Of a DNA stretch of 62,987 nucleotides, positions 1 through 8,479 are shown in pieces. Every line of letters starts with the position of its first letter. The stretch's first letter is position 1. The notes beneath the pieces are model-generated. The model saw only the letters and a program-made list of their open reading frames with translations. It did no database searches and was not told where the DNA came from. A program made the position numbers and the translations under genes. Source of the stretch: JAICUY01 sp035708065 (GTDB taxonomy: Bacteria; Chloroflexota; Limnocylindria; QHBO01); NCBI GenBank assembly GCA_035708065.1, contig DASSTC010000047.1, positions 1 through 62,987 on the forward strand, in the 5' to 3' direction.

Positions 1-623
1 GCCGCGATCGACAGATCGAGCCCGAAGCCGCGACGCTTCACGTAGTCGGTCTCGAGCAGCAGTCGCTCCTCGAACGTGCGGTCCGAGCGGCCGTTCACCT
101 GCCACAGGCCGGTGATCCCCGGACGCACCGAGAGCAGCTCGGTTGCCTCGGGACGGCCACGCAGCTCGTCCACGAAGTACGGTCGCGGACCGATGAGGCT
201 CATCTGGCCGAAGAAGACGTTCGCCAGCTGCGGCAGCTCGTCGAGCGAGGCACGCCGCAGGAAGGCGCCGACGCGCGTGCGTCGCGGATCGTCGCGCAGC
301 TTGCGGTTGACCAGGTACTCCAGGCGCCGTTCCTCGTCGACGGTCAGCAGCTCCTCGAGATGGCGGTGGCTGCCGTCGCGCATCGTGCGGAACTTGAGCA
401 CCGTGATCGGCTCGCCGTATCGGCCAACGCGCTGGCATCGGTAGAGGATCGGAAGGCCGCTGTCGAGCCAGATGGCGACGGCGATGGTGAGCATCAGCGG
501 CGACAGGATGATCAGCAGAGCCGCCGACCCGACGATGTCGACGATGCGTTTGGTGAAGTAGTAGAGAAGCCTCGAAAGGGAGGCAGACTCAGCCGCAGTC
601 TGACGCTGGGAGATCTGCTCCAA
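1..623 (-). CDS. Polyprenyl-phosphate sugar-1-phosphate transferase (partial, C-terminus off window)
   Basis: This is a bacterial sugar transferase of the WcaJ/PglC type, which moves a sugar-1-phosphate from a UDP-sugar to undecaprenyl phosphate at the inner face of the membrane and so starts polysaccharide assembly. The translated frame shows an N-terminal membrane helix (about residues 22-42, rich in Ile/Leu), the KFRTM block, SLDELPQL, the LIGPRP motif and PGITGLWQVNGR, all hallmarks of the family. It is the short form without the extra N-terminal membrane domain. A TGA lies in frame just upstream, so the start is best placed at TTG 623, behind a GGAGGGTGAGGG ribosome binding site. The gene runs off the left edge after about 207 codons, near the usual end of the domain. 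It fits with the LCP, ligase and glycosyltransferase genes at 5.7-25 kb. Confidence 0.88.
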   Translation of the reverse strand, partial: MEQISQRQTAAESASLSRLLYYFTKRIVDIVGSAALLIILSPLMLTIAVAIWLDSGLPILYRCQRVGRYGEPITVLKFRTMRDGSHRHLEELLTVDEERRLEYLVNRKLRDDPRRTRVGAFLRRASLDELPQLANVFFGQMSLIGPRPYFVDELRGRPEATELLSVRPGITGLWQVNGRSDRTFEERLLLETDYVKRRGFGLDLSIA

Positions 624-698
624 ACTGTGCCCTCACCCTCCGTATCGCGGACGCGCGGCTAACTTGCCGCTCACGTCGTGCCCATCGCGACCGGCCAC

Positions 699-704
699 AG
701 TATA
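699..704 (-). promoter_or_regulatory. Candidate -10 box (TATACT) of the sugar transferase gene
   Basis: TATACT on the minus strand lies about 76 nt upstream of the TTG start at 623. It abuts the terminator hairpin of glnA, so termination and re-initiation occur back to back. I see no convincing -35 box. Confidence 0.4.
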
Positions 705-732
705 GCCGGGCGTCAAGTCCTGACGCCCGGCT
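704..732 (-). terminator. Hairpin terminator downstream of glnA
   Basis: A perfect 12-bp stem (AGCCGGGCGTCA and its complement) with a 5-nt loop lies 19 nt beyond the glnA stop codon. There is no clear U-tract on the minus strand, so it may act as a GC-rich stem alone. Confidence 0.6.
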
Positions 733-750
733 CTTCCGTCCTGGTACTTC

Positions 751-2115
751 CTAGAAGGCCTCGAGGTAGCGCTCGACCTCCCAGTCGGAGACCTGCTTGC
801 GGTAGTCGTCCCACTCCTCGGTCTTCGCCTCGATGAACCGCTCGAAGACATGCTCGCCGAGCGCCTCACCGATCACCGAGTCCGCACACAGCTCGTCGAG
901 CGCCTCCCGGAGCGTGCCCGGCAGCTGCCGGATGTGGCGCGACTCGAGCTTCGCCGCGTCGAAGTGGTAGAGGTTCTCCTCCACCGGCTCAGGCGGCGTC
1001 AGCCCGCGCTCGATGCCGTCGAGGCCGGCCGCGAGCATCACCGCGAAGGCCAGGTATGGATTCGACGAGGGGTCCGGGCAGCGCAGCTCGATGCGCGTCG
1101 AATTGGTCTGGCCGGCGCTGATCTGCGGGATGCGGATCAGCGCCGATCGATTGATGCGCGCCCAGCCGATGTAGACCGGCGCCTCGTAGCCGGGGACCAG
1201 CCGCTTGTAGCTGTTCACGAGCGGCGCGAGCACGGCGATCATGCCGCGCGCGTGCTCGAGGGTTCCGGCGATGTACTGGCGCGCCGTCTCCGACAGGCCG
1301 TAGCTGTCCGAGGGATCGGCGAAGGCATTTCGCTTGGCACCGATGTCCCACAGCGACTGGTGGGTGTGCATCCCCGAGCCGTTGATGCCGTAGAACGGCT
1401 TGGGCATGAACGTGGCGTACAGGCCCTGCCGCGCCGCCGCGGCCTTCAGCGTCGTCTTGAAGGTGACCGCGTTGTCGGCGGTGCGCAGCGCATCGGCGTA
1501 CTCGAAGTCGATCTCGTGCTGGCCGGTGGCAACCTCGTGGTGCGCCGTCTCGACGGTGATCCCGAACGCCTCGAGGTCGTTCATCATCTCCTTGCGGACC
1601 TCGGTGCCGAGGTCCTCGGAGAGATCGAAGTAGCCGGCCGCATCGTGCGGCAGTGACTGGGCGCCGCCGTTCTTCTTCTGGAGCAGGAAGAACTCGAGCT
1701 CGGGGCCGGTGTTCAGCTCGAAGCCCTTCTCGCGAGCGCGGTCGACCTGCCGGCGCAGGACGTGACGCGGATCACCCGGGAACGGGTCTCCGTGGGGCGT
1801 GAAGACGTCGCAGATGACCCGGGCGCTGCCCGTCGGCAGCTCCTTCCCCGCGGCGTCGAAGCCCGGCTCCCAGGGAATCGGCGCGAACGTCGACAGATCG
1901 GGCACCAGGAACATGTCCGACTCGGCGATCCGCGCGAAGCCCTCGATCGACGAGCCGTCGAACCACTTGCCGTGCTCGACCGCGGGGGCCAGCTGGTGCA
2001 TCGGTACCTGGACCGACTTGACCGCGCCGACAACGTCGGTGAACTGGAGGCTGACGAAGCGCAGGTTCTGCTCTTCGGCGAGCTTGAGGGCGGCGGCAAG
2101 ATCCTTGACGGGCAT
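751..2115 (-). CDS. glnA: Glutamine synthetase, type I (alpha-like)
   Basis: ATP-dependent synthesis of glutamine from glutamate and ammonia; cytoplasmic dodecamer. The 454-residue protein has the family motifs in order: FDGSSIEGF (52-60), GPELEFF (137-143), HHEVATGQHEID (192-203), NGSGMHTH (245-252) and NRSALIRIP (322-330). The C-terminal region has NLYHFD where beta-type enzymes carry the adenylylation site NLYDLPP, so the target tyrosine context is missing and control by adenylylation is unlikely; feedback inhibition of the alpha type is the expected mode. The ATG at 2115 is chosen over the longer open frame because the family N-terminus begins there and AGGGG precedes it. A terminator follows at 704-732. 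Upstream lie a -10 candidate and a palindrome, and a PucR-like regulator gene ends 129 nt before the start. Confidence 0.96.
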   Translation of the reverse strand: MPVKDLAAALKLAEEQNLRFVSLQFTDVVGAVKSVQVPMHQLAPAVEHGKWFDGSSIEGFARIAESDMFLVPDLSTFAPIPWEPGFDAAGKELPTGSARVICDVFTPHGDPFPGDPRHVLRRQVDRAREKGFELNTGPELEFFLLQKKNGGAQSLPHDAAGYFDLSEDLGTEVRKEMMNDLEAFGITVETAHHEVATGQHEIDFEYADALRTADNAVTFKTTLKAAAARQGLYATFMPKPFYGINGSGMHTHQSLWDIGAKRNAFADPSDSYGLSETARQYIAGTLEHARGMIAVLAPLVNSYKRLVPGYEAPVYIGWARINRSALIRIPQISAGQTNSTRIELRCPDPSSNPYLAFAVMLAAGLDGIERGLTPPEPVEENLYHFDAAKLESRHIRQLPGTLREALDELCADSVIGEALGEHVFERFIEAKTEEWDDYRKQVSDWEVERYLEAF

Positions 2116-2155
2116 GGTCGATTCCCCTGAGAGCGGTGATTGATCGGTGGTCCAA

Positions 2156-2161
2156 AGCCTA
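2156..2161 (-). promoter_or_regulatory. Candidate -10 box (TAGGCT) of glnA
   Basis: TAGGCT on the minus strand would give a leader of about 34 nt before the glnA ATG. The same TAGnnT form recurs upstream of other genes here. No good -35 match at 17 nt. Confidence 0.35.
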
Positions 2162-2215
2162 GATGGACCGATGCCCGGCGGGAGCAGCGCGGTTCGGCGC
2201 CGTGGTCCCAACGTA

Positions 2216-2232
2216 TTGTGCACTACGCACAA
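2216..2232. promoter_or_regulatory. Palindrome TTGTGC-N5-GCACAA between pucR-like gene and glnA
   Basis: A perfect 6-bp inverted repeat with a 5-nt spacer sits about 70-85 nt upstream of the inferred glnA transcription start and just past the stop codon of the regulator gene. Position and symmetry fit a dimeric regulator site controlling glnA; the regulator is unknown. Confidence 0.35.
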
Positions 2233-2244
2233 AGCCATGGCGCG

Positions 2245-3252
2245 CTACGACGTCGAGGTGCTGCGGGCTTGGCCAGCCTCCGCGTCACGGAGGAGCCGGA
2301 GCGCGTCGGCGGGCCGGCGCGGATCGATGCCTCGTTCGGCCCTGGCGCGCTTCAGGCGGTAGAGCACGGTGTTGCGATGGACGCCGAGCTCGCGCGCGGC
2401 GGTCGCCACGCGGCCGTTGGCGCGCGCCACGGCGAGCAGCGTCTCGTCCAGGCCGTGGTCGGCGGCCGGCGGTGACGATGCGACGACCGGCTCCGGGGCG
2501 GGGCGTCGCAGCAGCGCGCGAAGGGTGATGCTCAGCGCTTCGGCCGCGGAGGCGTCGATCGCCGCAAGCGGCAGGTCGTCGAAGATCCAGACCGACGCGC
2601 CGGCGCGCACCGGCTGCTGCAGAAGCGACAGGCCTTCGACCGTGCGCCGCAGTGGCACCGAACGCGAGCTTGCACCGGCAAGCAGCCGCGCGTGCACCGC
2701 CGCGAAGCGGGCGGCGAGGGCACGGCCCGCCGGGCGCGGCGTGAGGGCCAGCAGCTCTCCCTCGGCGACGACGGCGACGCCTCGCCGGATGCGCTCCGCG
2801 ACGAGTCCGGCGGGTGCCGCGGCTACCGGTTCGGCCAGTGCCGCTTCGGCCGCGCGGAGGCGGAGCTCGCCGGCCAGCCGGGCCAGGAACCCGGGCTCGT
2901 CGGCCAGGTAGGCCGCCAGGGCATCGGCCAGCCGAGCCGCCGGACGGCTGCTGGCCAGGACCGGCAGGTCGGCCGCCCCACGGTCAAGCCCGCCTTCCCA
3001 CGGCGCGACGAAGAGGGCCACCGGGTCGAGCGACGCCTCGGCGATGGCGCCGACCAGCTCGTCGAGCGATGCGTGGCGTAAGAGCACCGCGTCGACGATC
3101 AGCACCTGCCCGTCGACCCGCGGCGGGAGGTGCGGCGGCGCGGTGCGCGTGCGCAGGACCCCGCGCACGGCGCGAGACAGCGCATCGGTCGAGCCGGAGA
3201 CGAGGCGCGCCTCGGGGTCGACCGCTCGCCACGCGTCGACGACGCTGGTCAC
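2245..3252 (-). CDS. PucR-like transcriptional regulator
   Basis: A 335-residue predicted regulator. The C-terminal 60 residues (LLAVARANGRVATAARELGVHRNTVLYRLKR region) match the PucR-type helix-turn-helix (HTH_30), in which VHRNTV/LYRL forms the recognition part. The N-terminal two thirds are alanine- and leucine-rich and resemble the weakly conserved sensory half of PucR/CdaR-type activators; I see no enzyme motif. Its ATG overlaps the ResB stop by 4 nt, so the two are translationally coupled, and glnA follows 129 nt downstream. Family members often answer to nitrogen or purine status, so control of glnA is possible, but this is inference from position only. Confidence 0.8.
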   Translation of the reverse strand: MTSVVDAWRAVDPEARLVSGSTDALSRAVRGVLRTRTAPPHLPPRVDGQVLIVDAVLLRHASLDELVGAIAEASLDPVALFVAPWEGGLDRGAADLPVLASSRPAARLADALAAYLADEPGFLARLAGELRLRAAEAALAEPVAAAPAGLVAERIRRGVAVVAEGELLALTPRPAGRALAARFAAVHARLLAGASSRSVPLRRTVEGLSLLQQPVRAGASVWIFDDLPLAAIDASAAEALSITLRALLRRPAPEPVVASSPPAADHGLDETLLAVARANGRVATAARELGVHRNTVLYRLKRARAERGIDPRRPADALRLLRDAEAGQARSTSTS

Positions 3253-4493
3253 GGCGTGCCTTCCAGCAGGGAACGCAGGCGGCGCAGCTCGCCGTCGGGG
3301 CGGTCAAACCGATCGCCACGCAGGACGAGCTGCAGGCCGCCATCGGTCTGTCGCAGGCTCAGGCGACGGCGCGGCAGCCAGAAGGCCGCGGCCAGCGCGA
3401 TCGTCAGCAGCGCGCCGCCGGCGAACAGAAGGCCCATGCCCGGATCGCGGCGGCTCATGAACGTGACGTACGAGGTGAAGCCGTCCGCGCGGACCAGCAG
3501 CGGACCGATGCGGGCCTCCTGGCCGGGCGCCAGGCGAGCGACGTCGGCGACACCGCGCCCGTCCGTGACGGCGACCGACAGCTCGTTTGCAGCTGCATCG
3601 GCGAGCGCCGCGTCGAGCGTCACGCCGGCGGTCGGCAGCTCGAGCGAGCCGGCCGGCCTGCCGCCGCTCGCCCGGTCGAGCGCCAGCGGACCGTCGGCCA
3701 GCGGCTGACCGCCGAGCGTCGTGACCCGCAGCCGCGCCGCGGGGCCGTAGGTCCAGCCGTGCACGAGATAGCCGTCGAACGCTCCGGGCGCGTTGACCTG
3801 CAACGTCGATTGCTCGACGGCCTCGCCGTCGCGCAGAAACGTGACGTGCGCATCCAGCTTCTGCGGACGACCGTCGGCGCCGAAGGCCGCGTCGAATGCG
3901 TCGAGGCGAAGGGCATCGGTGAAGCCGGGACGTGCCGCGTCGAGCAACGCCTGGTCGCCCGGGAGCAGGCTGAAGACGGTCTCGCTGCTGAACGCCATGC
4001 CGACGGCCGCGCCGACGAGCAGCAGCACGACGGCCACGTGCGTGCCGAGCGCCGCGATGCGCGACCAGCCACGTCGCGTGCCGTGGATCAACAGCCGCCG
4101 GCCCGGAACGACCGTCAACCGGTAGCCGGCCCGTCGCAGGACGGCCGCGTACTCTTCGGCGCTACGGTCCTGCACGACCACCAGGTCCGCCGTCAGGGCG
4201 TCCGCGCCGCCGCCGAGCGGGCCGGGAACGCGCCATTCACGCCACCCCGCAGGAAGGCGCACCGCGAAGGCCGCCAGGCCGCTGAGCACGATCGCGCCGA
4301 GCAGCAACGCGTAGGGCGGCATCCGCAGCAGCGCGGCACCGTCGGGCAGTGCCGCCGCCAGGACGTTCCAGGCGGCAGCCACGGCGAGCAGCACCATGGC
4401 CAGGCGGCCGTCGGCGAGGAGGCGGAGGAGCCGCTCCGCGCGCCGCGGCCAGGCGTCCGCCCGCGGGGCCGGAAGCGCCGACGAGCGGTCCAT
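3249..4493 (-). CDS. resB: ResB-like cytochrome c biogenesis protein
   Basis: ResB (Ccs1) works with ResC/CcsA in system II haem export and ligation to apocytochrome c at the outer face of the membrane. The 414-residue protein has membrane helices near residues 32-50, 62-80, 148-168 and 368-385. A large extracytoplasmic segment between the third and fourth, with DGYLVHGWTYGP, is typical of the family. The GYRLTVVPGRRLLIHG stretch before the third helix matches the conserved ResB region. No ccsA/resC or resA partner is visible in the window, which is unusual. It lies 12 nt downstream of the PLP enzyme and overlaps the PucR-like gene by 4 nt. Confidence 0.82.
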   Translation of the reverse strand: MDRSSALPAPRADAWPRRAERLLRLLADGRLAMVLLAVAAAWNVLAAALPDGAALLRMPPYALLLGAIVLSGLAAFAVRLPAGWREWRVPGPLGGGADALTADLVVVQDRSAEEYAAVLRRAGYRLTVVPGRRLLIHGTRRGWSRIAALGTHVAVVLLLVGAAVGMAFSSETVFSLLPGDQALLDAARPGFTDALRLDAFDAAFGADGRPQKLDAHVTFLRDGEAVEQSTLQVNAPGAFDGYLVHGWTYGPAARLRVTTLGGQPLADGPLALDRASGGRPAGSLELPTAGVTLDAALADAAANELSVAVTDGRGVADVARLAPGQEARIGPLLVRADGFTSYVTFMSRRDPGMGLLFAGGALLTIALAAAFWLPRRRLSLRQTDGGLQLVLRGDRFDRPDGELRRLRSLLEGTP

Positions 4494-4505
4494 GCGGCGC
4501 CCGGG

Positions 4506-5693
4506 TCAGCCCCGGGAGGCCGCTTCCGCAGCGCTCGCCAGGTCGTCGATCAGGTCGTCGGGGTCCTCGAGGCCGATCGAGACGCGAATCGTGCCGCCGC
4601 TCAGCCCACCGGCGCGCAGATCCTCTTCGCCAAACTGGCGGTGCGACGACGAGGCCGGGTGGCTGCACAGCGTCTCTGTCCCGCCGAGGCTGGTGGCATG
4701 GACCGCGACCTGGATCTCGTCGAGGAAGCGCTCCCCCGCCGCGCGCCCCCCGGCAAGGTCGATGGCCATCATCCCGCCGGCCATGCCGTCGCGCAGCTCG
4801 CGCTGCGCCAGCCCGTGCTGCGGATGGCTGGGCAGTCCCGGGTAACGCACCCGCGCGACACCGGGCGCGCCCTCGAGCGCGCAGGCGACGGCGAACGCGT
4901 TCGACGAGTGGCGCTCCATGCGGATCGCCAGCGTCTTCAGGCCGCGGATCGCCAGGAACGCCTCGAACGGGTTGGCGTTGCCGCCGACCTCGACGGTGAC
5001 GTGGCGCGCCGCGCCGACGCGCTCCGCCGCGCCGAGCACCGCGCCGCCGAGCAGATCGGCATGGCCGCCGATGTACTTCGTCAGCGAGTGCACGACCAGA
5101 TCGGCGCCCAGGGTCAACGGGTTGCAGAGGTACGGCGAGGCGAACGTGTTGTCGACGACGACGGTCAGCCCGTGGCGGTGCGCCACCTCGGCGACGCGCG
5201 CGATATCCGGCATGTCGGTCGTCGGGTTCGCAATCGTCTCGAGCCACACCAGGCGGGTGCGGTCGGTGATGGCCGCTTCGAGCGCCGACGCATCGGTCTG
5301 GTCGACGAAGGAATGACCGATGCCGTAGCGCTCCAGCAACCCCGCGAGCAGGCTGAAGGTGCCGCCGTACAGCGCGACGGGCGCGAGCACGTGGTCGCCC
5401 GGCCCGACGTTCGACAGGATGGCCGCCGTGATCGCGGCCATGCCCGATGCGGTGACGTGCGCCGCGTCGGCCTGCTCGAGCTCGGCCAGCGTCGCCTCGA
5501 GCGCCGCGTGGGTCGGGTTCGAGTAGCGAGTGTAGGAGTGTCCCTCGGTCTTGAACTCGAGCAGGTCGGCGAGGTCCTGTGCGGAGCCGACCTCGAACGT
5601 GCTGCTGGCGTAGATCGGAGGGTTGACCGGCGGCTGCGGCGCCTTCGGAACGCGGCTGGCCGCCTTGATCGCGCGTGTGGAGAAGCCTGCCAT
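4506..5693 (-). CDS. Cys/Met metabolism PLP-dependent enzyme (cystathionine synthase/lyase family)
   Basis: A 395-residue fold-type I PLP enzyme of the trans-sulfuration family. SHxTK-like motif: HSLTKYIGGHAD contains the PLP-binding lysine. Other family marks are the YxR motif in SYTRYSNPT, ASGMAAI, LETIANPT and VDNTFASPYL. Members act as cystathionine gamma-synthase, cystathionine gamma-lyase, O-acetylhomoserine sulfhydrylase or methionine gamma-lyase; length and motifs do not decide between them. The TRYSNPT and SNVGPGDHV forms are common in lyase/gamma-synthase members. It is the first gene of a likely metB/metC-like, resB, pucR-like, glnA series. A TAGACT box lies 10 nt before the ATG, giving a very short leader. 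Confidence 0.92.
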   Translation of the reverse strand: MAGFSTRAIKAASRVPKAPQPPVNPPIYASSTFEVGSAQDLADLLEFKTEGHSYTRYSNPTHAALEATLAELEQADAAHVTASGMAAITAAILSNVGPGDHVLAPVALYGGTFSLLAGLLERYGIGHSFVDQTDASALEAAITDRTRLVWLETIANPTTDMPDIARVAEVAHRHGLTVVVDNTFASPYLCNPLTLGADLVVHSLTKYIGGHADLLGGAVLGAAERVGAARHVTVEVGGNANPFEAFLAIRGLKTLAIRMERHSSNAFAVACALEGAPGVARVRYPGLPSHPQHGLAQRELRDGMAGGMMAIDLAGGRAAGERFLDEIQVAVHATSLGGTETLCSHPASSSHRQFGEEDLRAGGLSGGTIRVSIGLEDPDDLIDDLASAAEAASRG

Positions 5694-5746
5694 GGTGACC
5701 GCGAGTCTAGCAGCCGATGCAGCGGGGTCCGCCTTCGCGCACAGGG

Positions 5747-7105
5747 CTAGGGCGAGGCGGACGGCGTGGAGCTCGGCGTCGGCTCGGGCTCGTTGGCCAG
5801 CAGCCGCTCGCCGATGGCGCGGATGGCATCGAGCTTCGGGATGAGGATGTAGCCCGCCGCCGAGTGGGCGTTGACATCGTAGTACTGCGGCGGCTGGAGC
5901 ACGATGCGCTCGAGCTGCGACATGTCGGCGTCCTGGACCGCCTGCGCCAGCTGCGGCAGCTTGTCGCCCGGGACGTCGGTCACGATCGTGTTCTTCACTG
6001 CATCGAGCAACCCCGGAAGCGCCGTGACGAGATTGCCGGCGGTGAGCTTGGCGCGCATCGCCTCGAGCAGGCGCTGCTGACGATCGGCACGGGTGAAGTC
6101 ACTGTCGCCGATGCCCTTGCGCGACCGCACGTAGGCGAGGGCCGTGTGCCCGTCCATGTGCTGCTTGCCGGGCTTGAGGTAGAGGCCGGTGTGCACGTTG
6201 TACTCGTTGACGTAGGTCGGGTCGTTGATCGGGCGTTCGACTGTGATGTCGACCCCGCCGATGCTGTCGACCGCCTGCTTGAAGCCGAGCAGGTTGATCG
6301 CCCCGAAGTAGTGAATCTTGACGCCGAGCATGTTCCCGATGGTTTCCTTCAGCGTCGCCACGCCGCCGTCCGGGAATCGGCCCTTGTTGTTGTTGGCGAC
6401 GACCATCAGGGCGTTGAGCTTCTGGTTGAACGGCTCGCCGTCGGGAAGCGGCGCGCCGTAGGTGTCGCGCGGGACGGAGATCATCGCCGAGTGGCCGCCG
6501 TTCGGGTCGAGGCTGACGACGAGCATCGTGTCGGTCAGCTGAGTGGTGCGGCCGGGCAGAGCATCGACGCCGACGAGCAGGATGTTCACCCGCTCGCCCT
6601 TCGAGACGTCGGGCTGGACCGACGGCTCGGGCAGCTCGCTGAAGCCGGGGATATGGCCCTCGCCCGTGACGCCGCCCTCACGCGACACCGCGCCAAGCGT
6701 GTCGATCGCCTTCGCGGCGTAGTAGGCCGGCACGGCATGCATCAGCAGGGTGACGAGCACGACGGCCGTCGTCGCATACGTGGTCCAGCGGCGCAGACTG
6801 GCGGCCTCGCGCCAGCCGTGCGCCTGGATGATCGCCAGCAGCCGCCAGCCCAGGAGCGCCAGGTCGAGCACGATCAGGCCGATGAGGAAGCGAGAATCCA
6901 GCATCCGCGCCAAGAGGCCCGAGCCGGCGAACAGCAGCACCGCCGCCACGAAGACGACGAGCAGGAGGACCGGTGCGATGAGGATCCAGGCAAGCCCCGA
7001 CTGGCCGTTGTAGGCCTGGCCGAGACCCGGCAGCAGGAACGAGAAGAACGCGGCAAGGGAGGCGCGTGGGTTTGCCGGGCGCTGCGGGGTGCTGGGTGTG
7101 CTCAC
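5747..7105 (-). CDS. LytR-CpsA-Psr family protein with N-terminal multi-pass domain
   Basis: LCP proteins transfer undecaprenyl-linked anionic polymers to peptidoglycan outside the membrane. After an N-terminal block with FFSFLLPGLGQAYNGQ (the small DUF5683/TM2-like membrane motif) there are four hydrophobic segments, then the catalytic LCP domain. This shows VNILLVGVDALPG, LTDTMLVVSLDP, ISVPRDTY with the conserved Arg/Asp, KLNAL, GGVDITVE and ALAYVRSRKG...DFTRADRQQRLL. The C-terminus is a Pro/Ser/Thr-rich tail. The GTG at 7105 with GAGGA just upstream is preferred to the longer frame, giving 452 residues. The paralog at 10542-12047 shares the same unusual architecture. A TATACT box lies upstream. 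Confidence 0.9.
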   Translation of the reverse strand: MSTPSTPQRPANPRASLAAFFSFLLPGLGQAYNGQSGLAWILIAPVLLLVVFVAAVLLFAGSGLLARMLDSRFLIGLIVLDLALLGWRLLAIIQAHGWREAASLRRWTTYATTAVVLVTLLMHAVPAYYAAKAIDTLGAVSREGGVTGEGHIPGFSELPEPSVQPDVSKGERVNILLVGVDALPGRTTQLTDTMLVVSLDPNGGHSAMISVPRDTYGAPLPDGEPFNQKLNALMVVANNNKGRFPDGGVATLKETIGNMLGVKIHYFGAINLLGFKQAVDSIGGVDITVERPINDPTYVNEYNVHTGLYLKPGKQHMDGHTALAYVRSRKGIGDSDFTRADRQQRLLEAMRAKLTAGNLVTALPGLLDAVKNTIVTDVPGDKLPQLAQAVQDADMSQLERIVLQPPQYYDVNAHSAAGYILIPKLDAIRAIGERLLANEPEPTPSSTPSASP

Positions 7106-7167
7106 TGGTCCTCGGTAACGCGCATGATCGGCTCGAGGGCTGGCACCGGGCGCCTCGGGCGGCCGCG

Positions 7168-7173
7168 AGTATA
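7168..7173 (-). promoter_or_regulatory. Candidate -10 box (TATACT) of the first LCP gene
   Basis: TATACT on the minus strand, about 63 nt before the GTG start, in the 117-bp divergent gap to the DUF3048 gene. No clear -35 box. Confidence 0.45.
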
Positions 7174-7209
7174 GCGAAATGGTGCCATTGGTACCCGACG
7201 CCACTCCCC

Positions 7210-7215
7210 TAGCAT
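7210..7215 (+). promoter_or_regulatory. Candidate -10 box (TAGCAT), leaderless start of DUF3048 gene
   Basis: TAGCAT followed by exactly 7 nt and then the ATG at 7223, so transcription would begin at or next to the start codon. No ribosome binding site is visible before the ATG, in line with a leaderless mRNA. Confidence 0.4.
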
Positions 7216-7222
7216 CTGTTGC

Positions 7223-8362
7223 ATGCAAGCACTCGGCACCAGACCGATGCTGGCGCTCGGCGCCGCACTCGTCGTTCTGCTCGGCTTCGGCGCGTACTTC
7301 CTGTTCGGGCGTTCCTCGGCCCCGACCGCCGTCGCGACGCCGACGCCTTCGCCGACGATGAGCGCCACGGCGACGCCATCGGCGAGCTTGTCACCGACCC
7401 CCAGCGCCTCGTCGACGCCCGAGGTCGCGGCACGTTGCCCGCTCAATGGCATGCCGATGGCGTCCGAAGCGACCGCGGAGCGCACGGCCCTGCTGGTGCA
7501 GATCGAGAATCACCCGCTGGCGCGACCGGCGCGCAACCTGAACAGCGCCGACATCGTGTTCGAGGCGCCGGTCGAGGGTGACACGACCCGCTTCTCGGCG
7601 GTCTTTCTGTGCCAGCCGACCGTCGGCCTGACCGGCCCGGTGCGCAGCGCGCGCTACTACAACATCGACCTGTGGCAGGACCTGCACGTCCTGCCGGTCG
7701 GCTTCGGGGCGAGCGGCGGCGCCCTGACCCGCTTCGCGGCCGCCGGGATGCCGTACGTCAACGGCATCACCGGTGGCTGGCCGTGGTATTCGCGGGTCAG
7801 CGGCCGCGCCGCGCCGCACAACCTGTATGCCGACATCGAGCGCGTGCGCAGCTCGTTCGGATCGATGCCGCGCCTCGACACGCTGGCCGAGCGCGTCGGC
7901 GAGCTGCGGCCGCCATTCGCGATCGATCCGGTGGTCGAGCCGCCTGCGGGGCGGACCGTCGCGGAAGTGACGATCCAGACGAATAGCTACTGGCGCTTCG
8001 GCTGGCGCTGGGACGCATCGGTCAGTGCATGGCTGCGGCAGGATGCCGGCAAGGCGGTGGTCGACGCGGTGAACGACCAGCCGGTCAGCGCCACCAGCGT
8101 CATCGTGCAGCGAGTCACCCAGGAAGAGGTCCTCGGCGACCCCGATCCGGGCGGCAACTCGCGCCGGCTGCAGCACATGGTCGGCAGCGGCAGGGGCACG
8201 CTGTACGTCGACGGCCAGGCGGTCGACGTGCGCTGGTCGCGCCCGAAGGCATCGGACGGCACATCGTGGACCTACGCCGGCTCCGGCGATCCGGTCGTCC
8301 TGCCGGCCGGACGCATCTGGTGGGAGATCGTGCCGGTGACGGCCTCGGTGAGCGAGGACTGA
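7223..8362 (+). CDS. DUF3048 (YerB-type) domain membrane-anchored protein
   Basis: A 379-residue protein with an N-terminal hydrophobic anchor (about residues 9-28), a low-complexity Pro/Thr/Ser linker (33-68) and then the two-part DUF3048 domain. The domain is recognised by VQIENHPLARPARNL, ADIVFEAPVEGDTTRF, VGPVRSARYYNIDL-like spacing and a C-terminal half ending WWEIVPVTA. The family is extracellular or membrane-bound and found mainly in monoderm bacteria; its biochemical role is not established. The gene is divergent from the first LCP gene, which supports an envelope role. No Cys lipobox is present. It appears to be monocistronic, with a hairpin downstream at 8409-8427. Confidence 0.88.
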   Translation: MQALGTRPMLALGAALVVLLGFGAYFLFGRSSAPTAVATPTPSPTMSATATPSASLSPTPSASSTPEVAARCPLNGMPMASEATAERTALLVQIENHPLARPARNLNSADIVFEAPVEGDTTRFSAVFLCQPTVGLTGPVRSARYYNIDLWQDLHVLPVGFGASGGALTRFAAAGMPYVNGITGGWPWYSRVSGRAAPHNLYADIERVRSSFGSMPRLDTLAERVGELRPPFAIDPVVEPPAGRTVAEVTIQTNSYWRFGWRWDASVSAWLRQDAGKAVVDAVNDQPVSATSVIVQRVTQEEVLGDPDPGGNSRRLQHMVGSGRGTLYVDGQAVDVRWSRPKASDGTSWTYAGSGDPVVLPAGRIWWEIVPVTASVSED

Positions 8363-8408
8363 CGAGCGCGGCTGTTGTCGTTGTCGTGCTGGCCGCGCCC
8401 GGCGGGAC

Positions 8409-8427
8409 CCGGTCGCACCGACCGGGC
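8409..8427. terminator. GC-rich hairpin between convergent genes
   Basis: Perfect 8-bp stem CCCGGTCG/CGACCGGG with a 3-nt loop, 46 nt after the DUF3048 stop. There is no T-tract on either side. It could serve the DUF3048 gene or, less likely, the GGDEF gene that ends at 8652. Confidence 0.4.
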
Positions 8428-8479
8428 TGACGCTGTGCCGATGCGCATTCGCGCGCTCGACGGGCGCCGACCGTTCATT

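Noticed and set aside
2814..5750. A 978-codon open frame on the plus strand opposite the PucR, ResB and PLP-enzyme genes.
   Set aside because: It is antisense to three well-supported genes, is dominated by Arg/Ala/Gly/Pro as expected from a shadow frame in G+C-rich DNA, and has no family motif.
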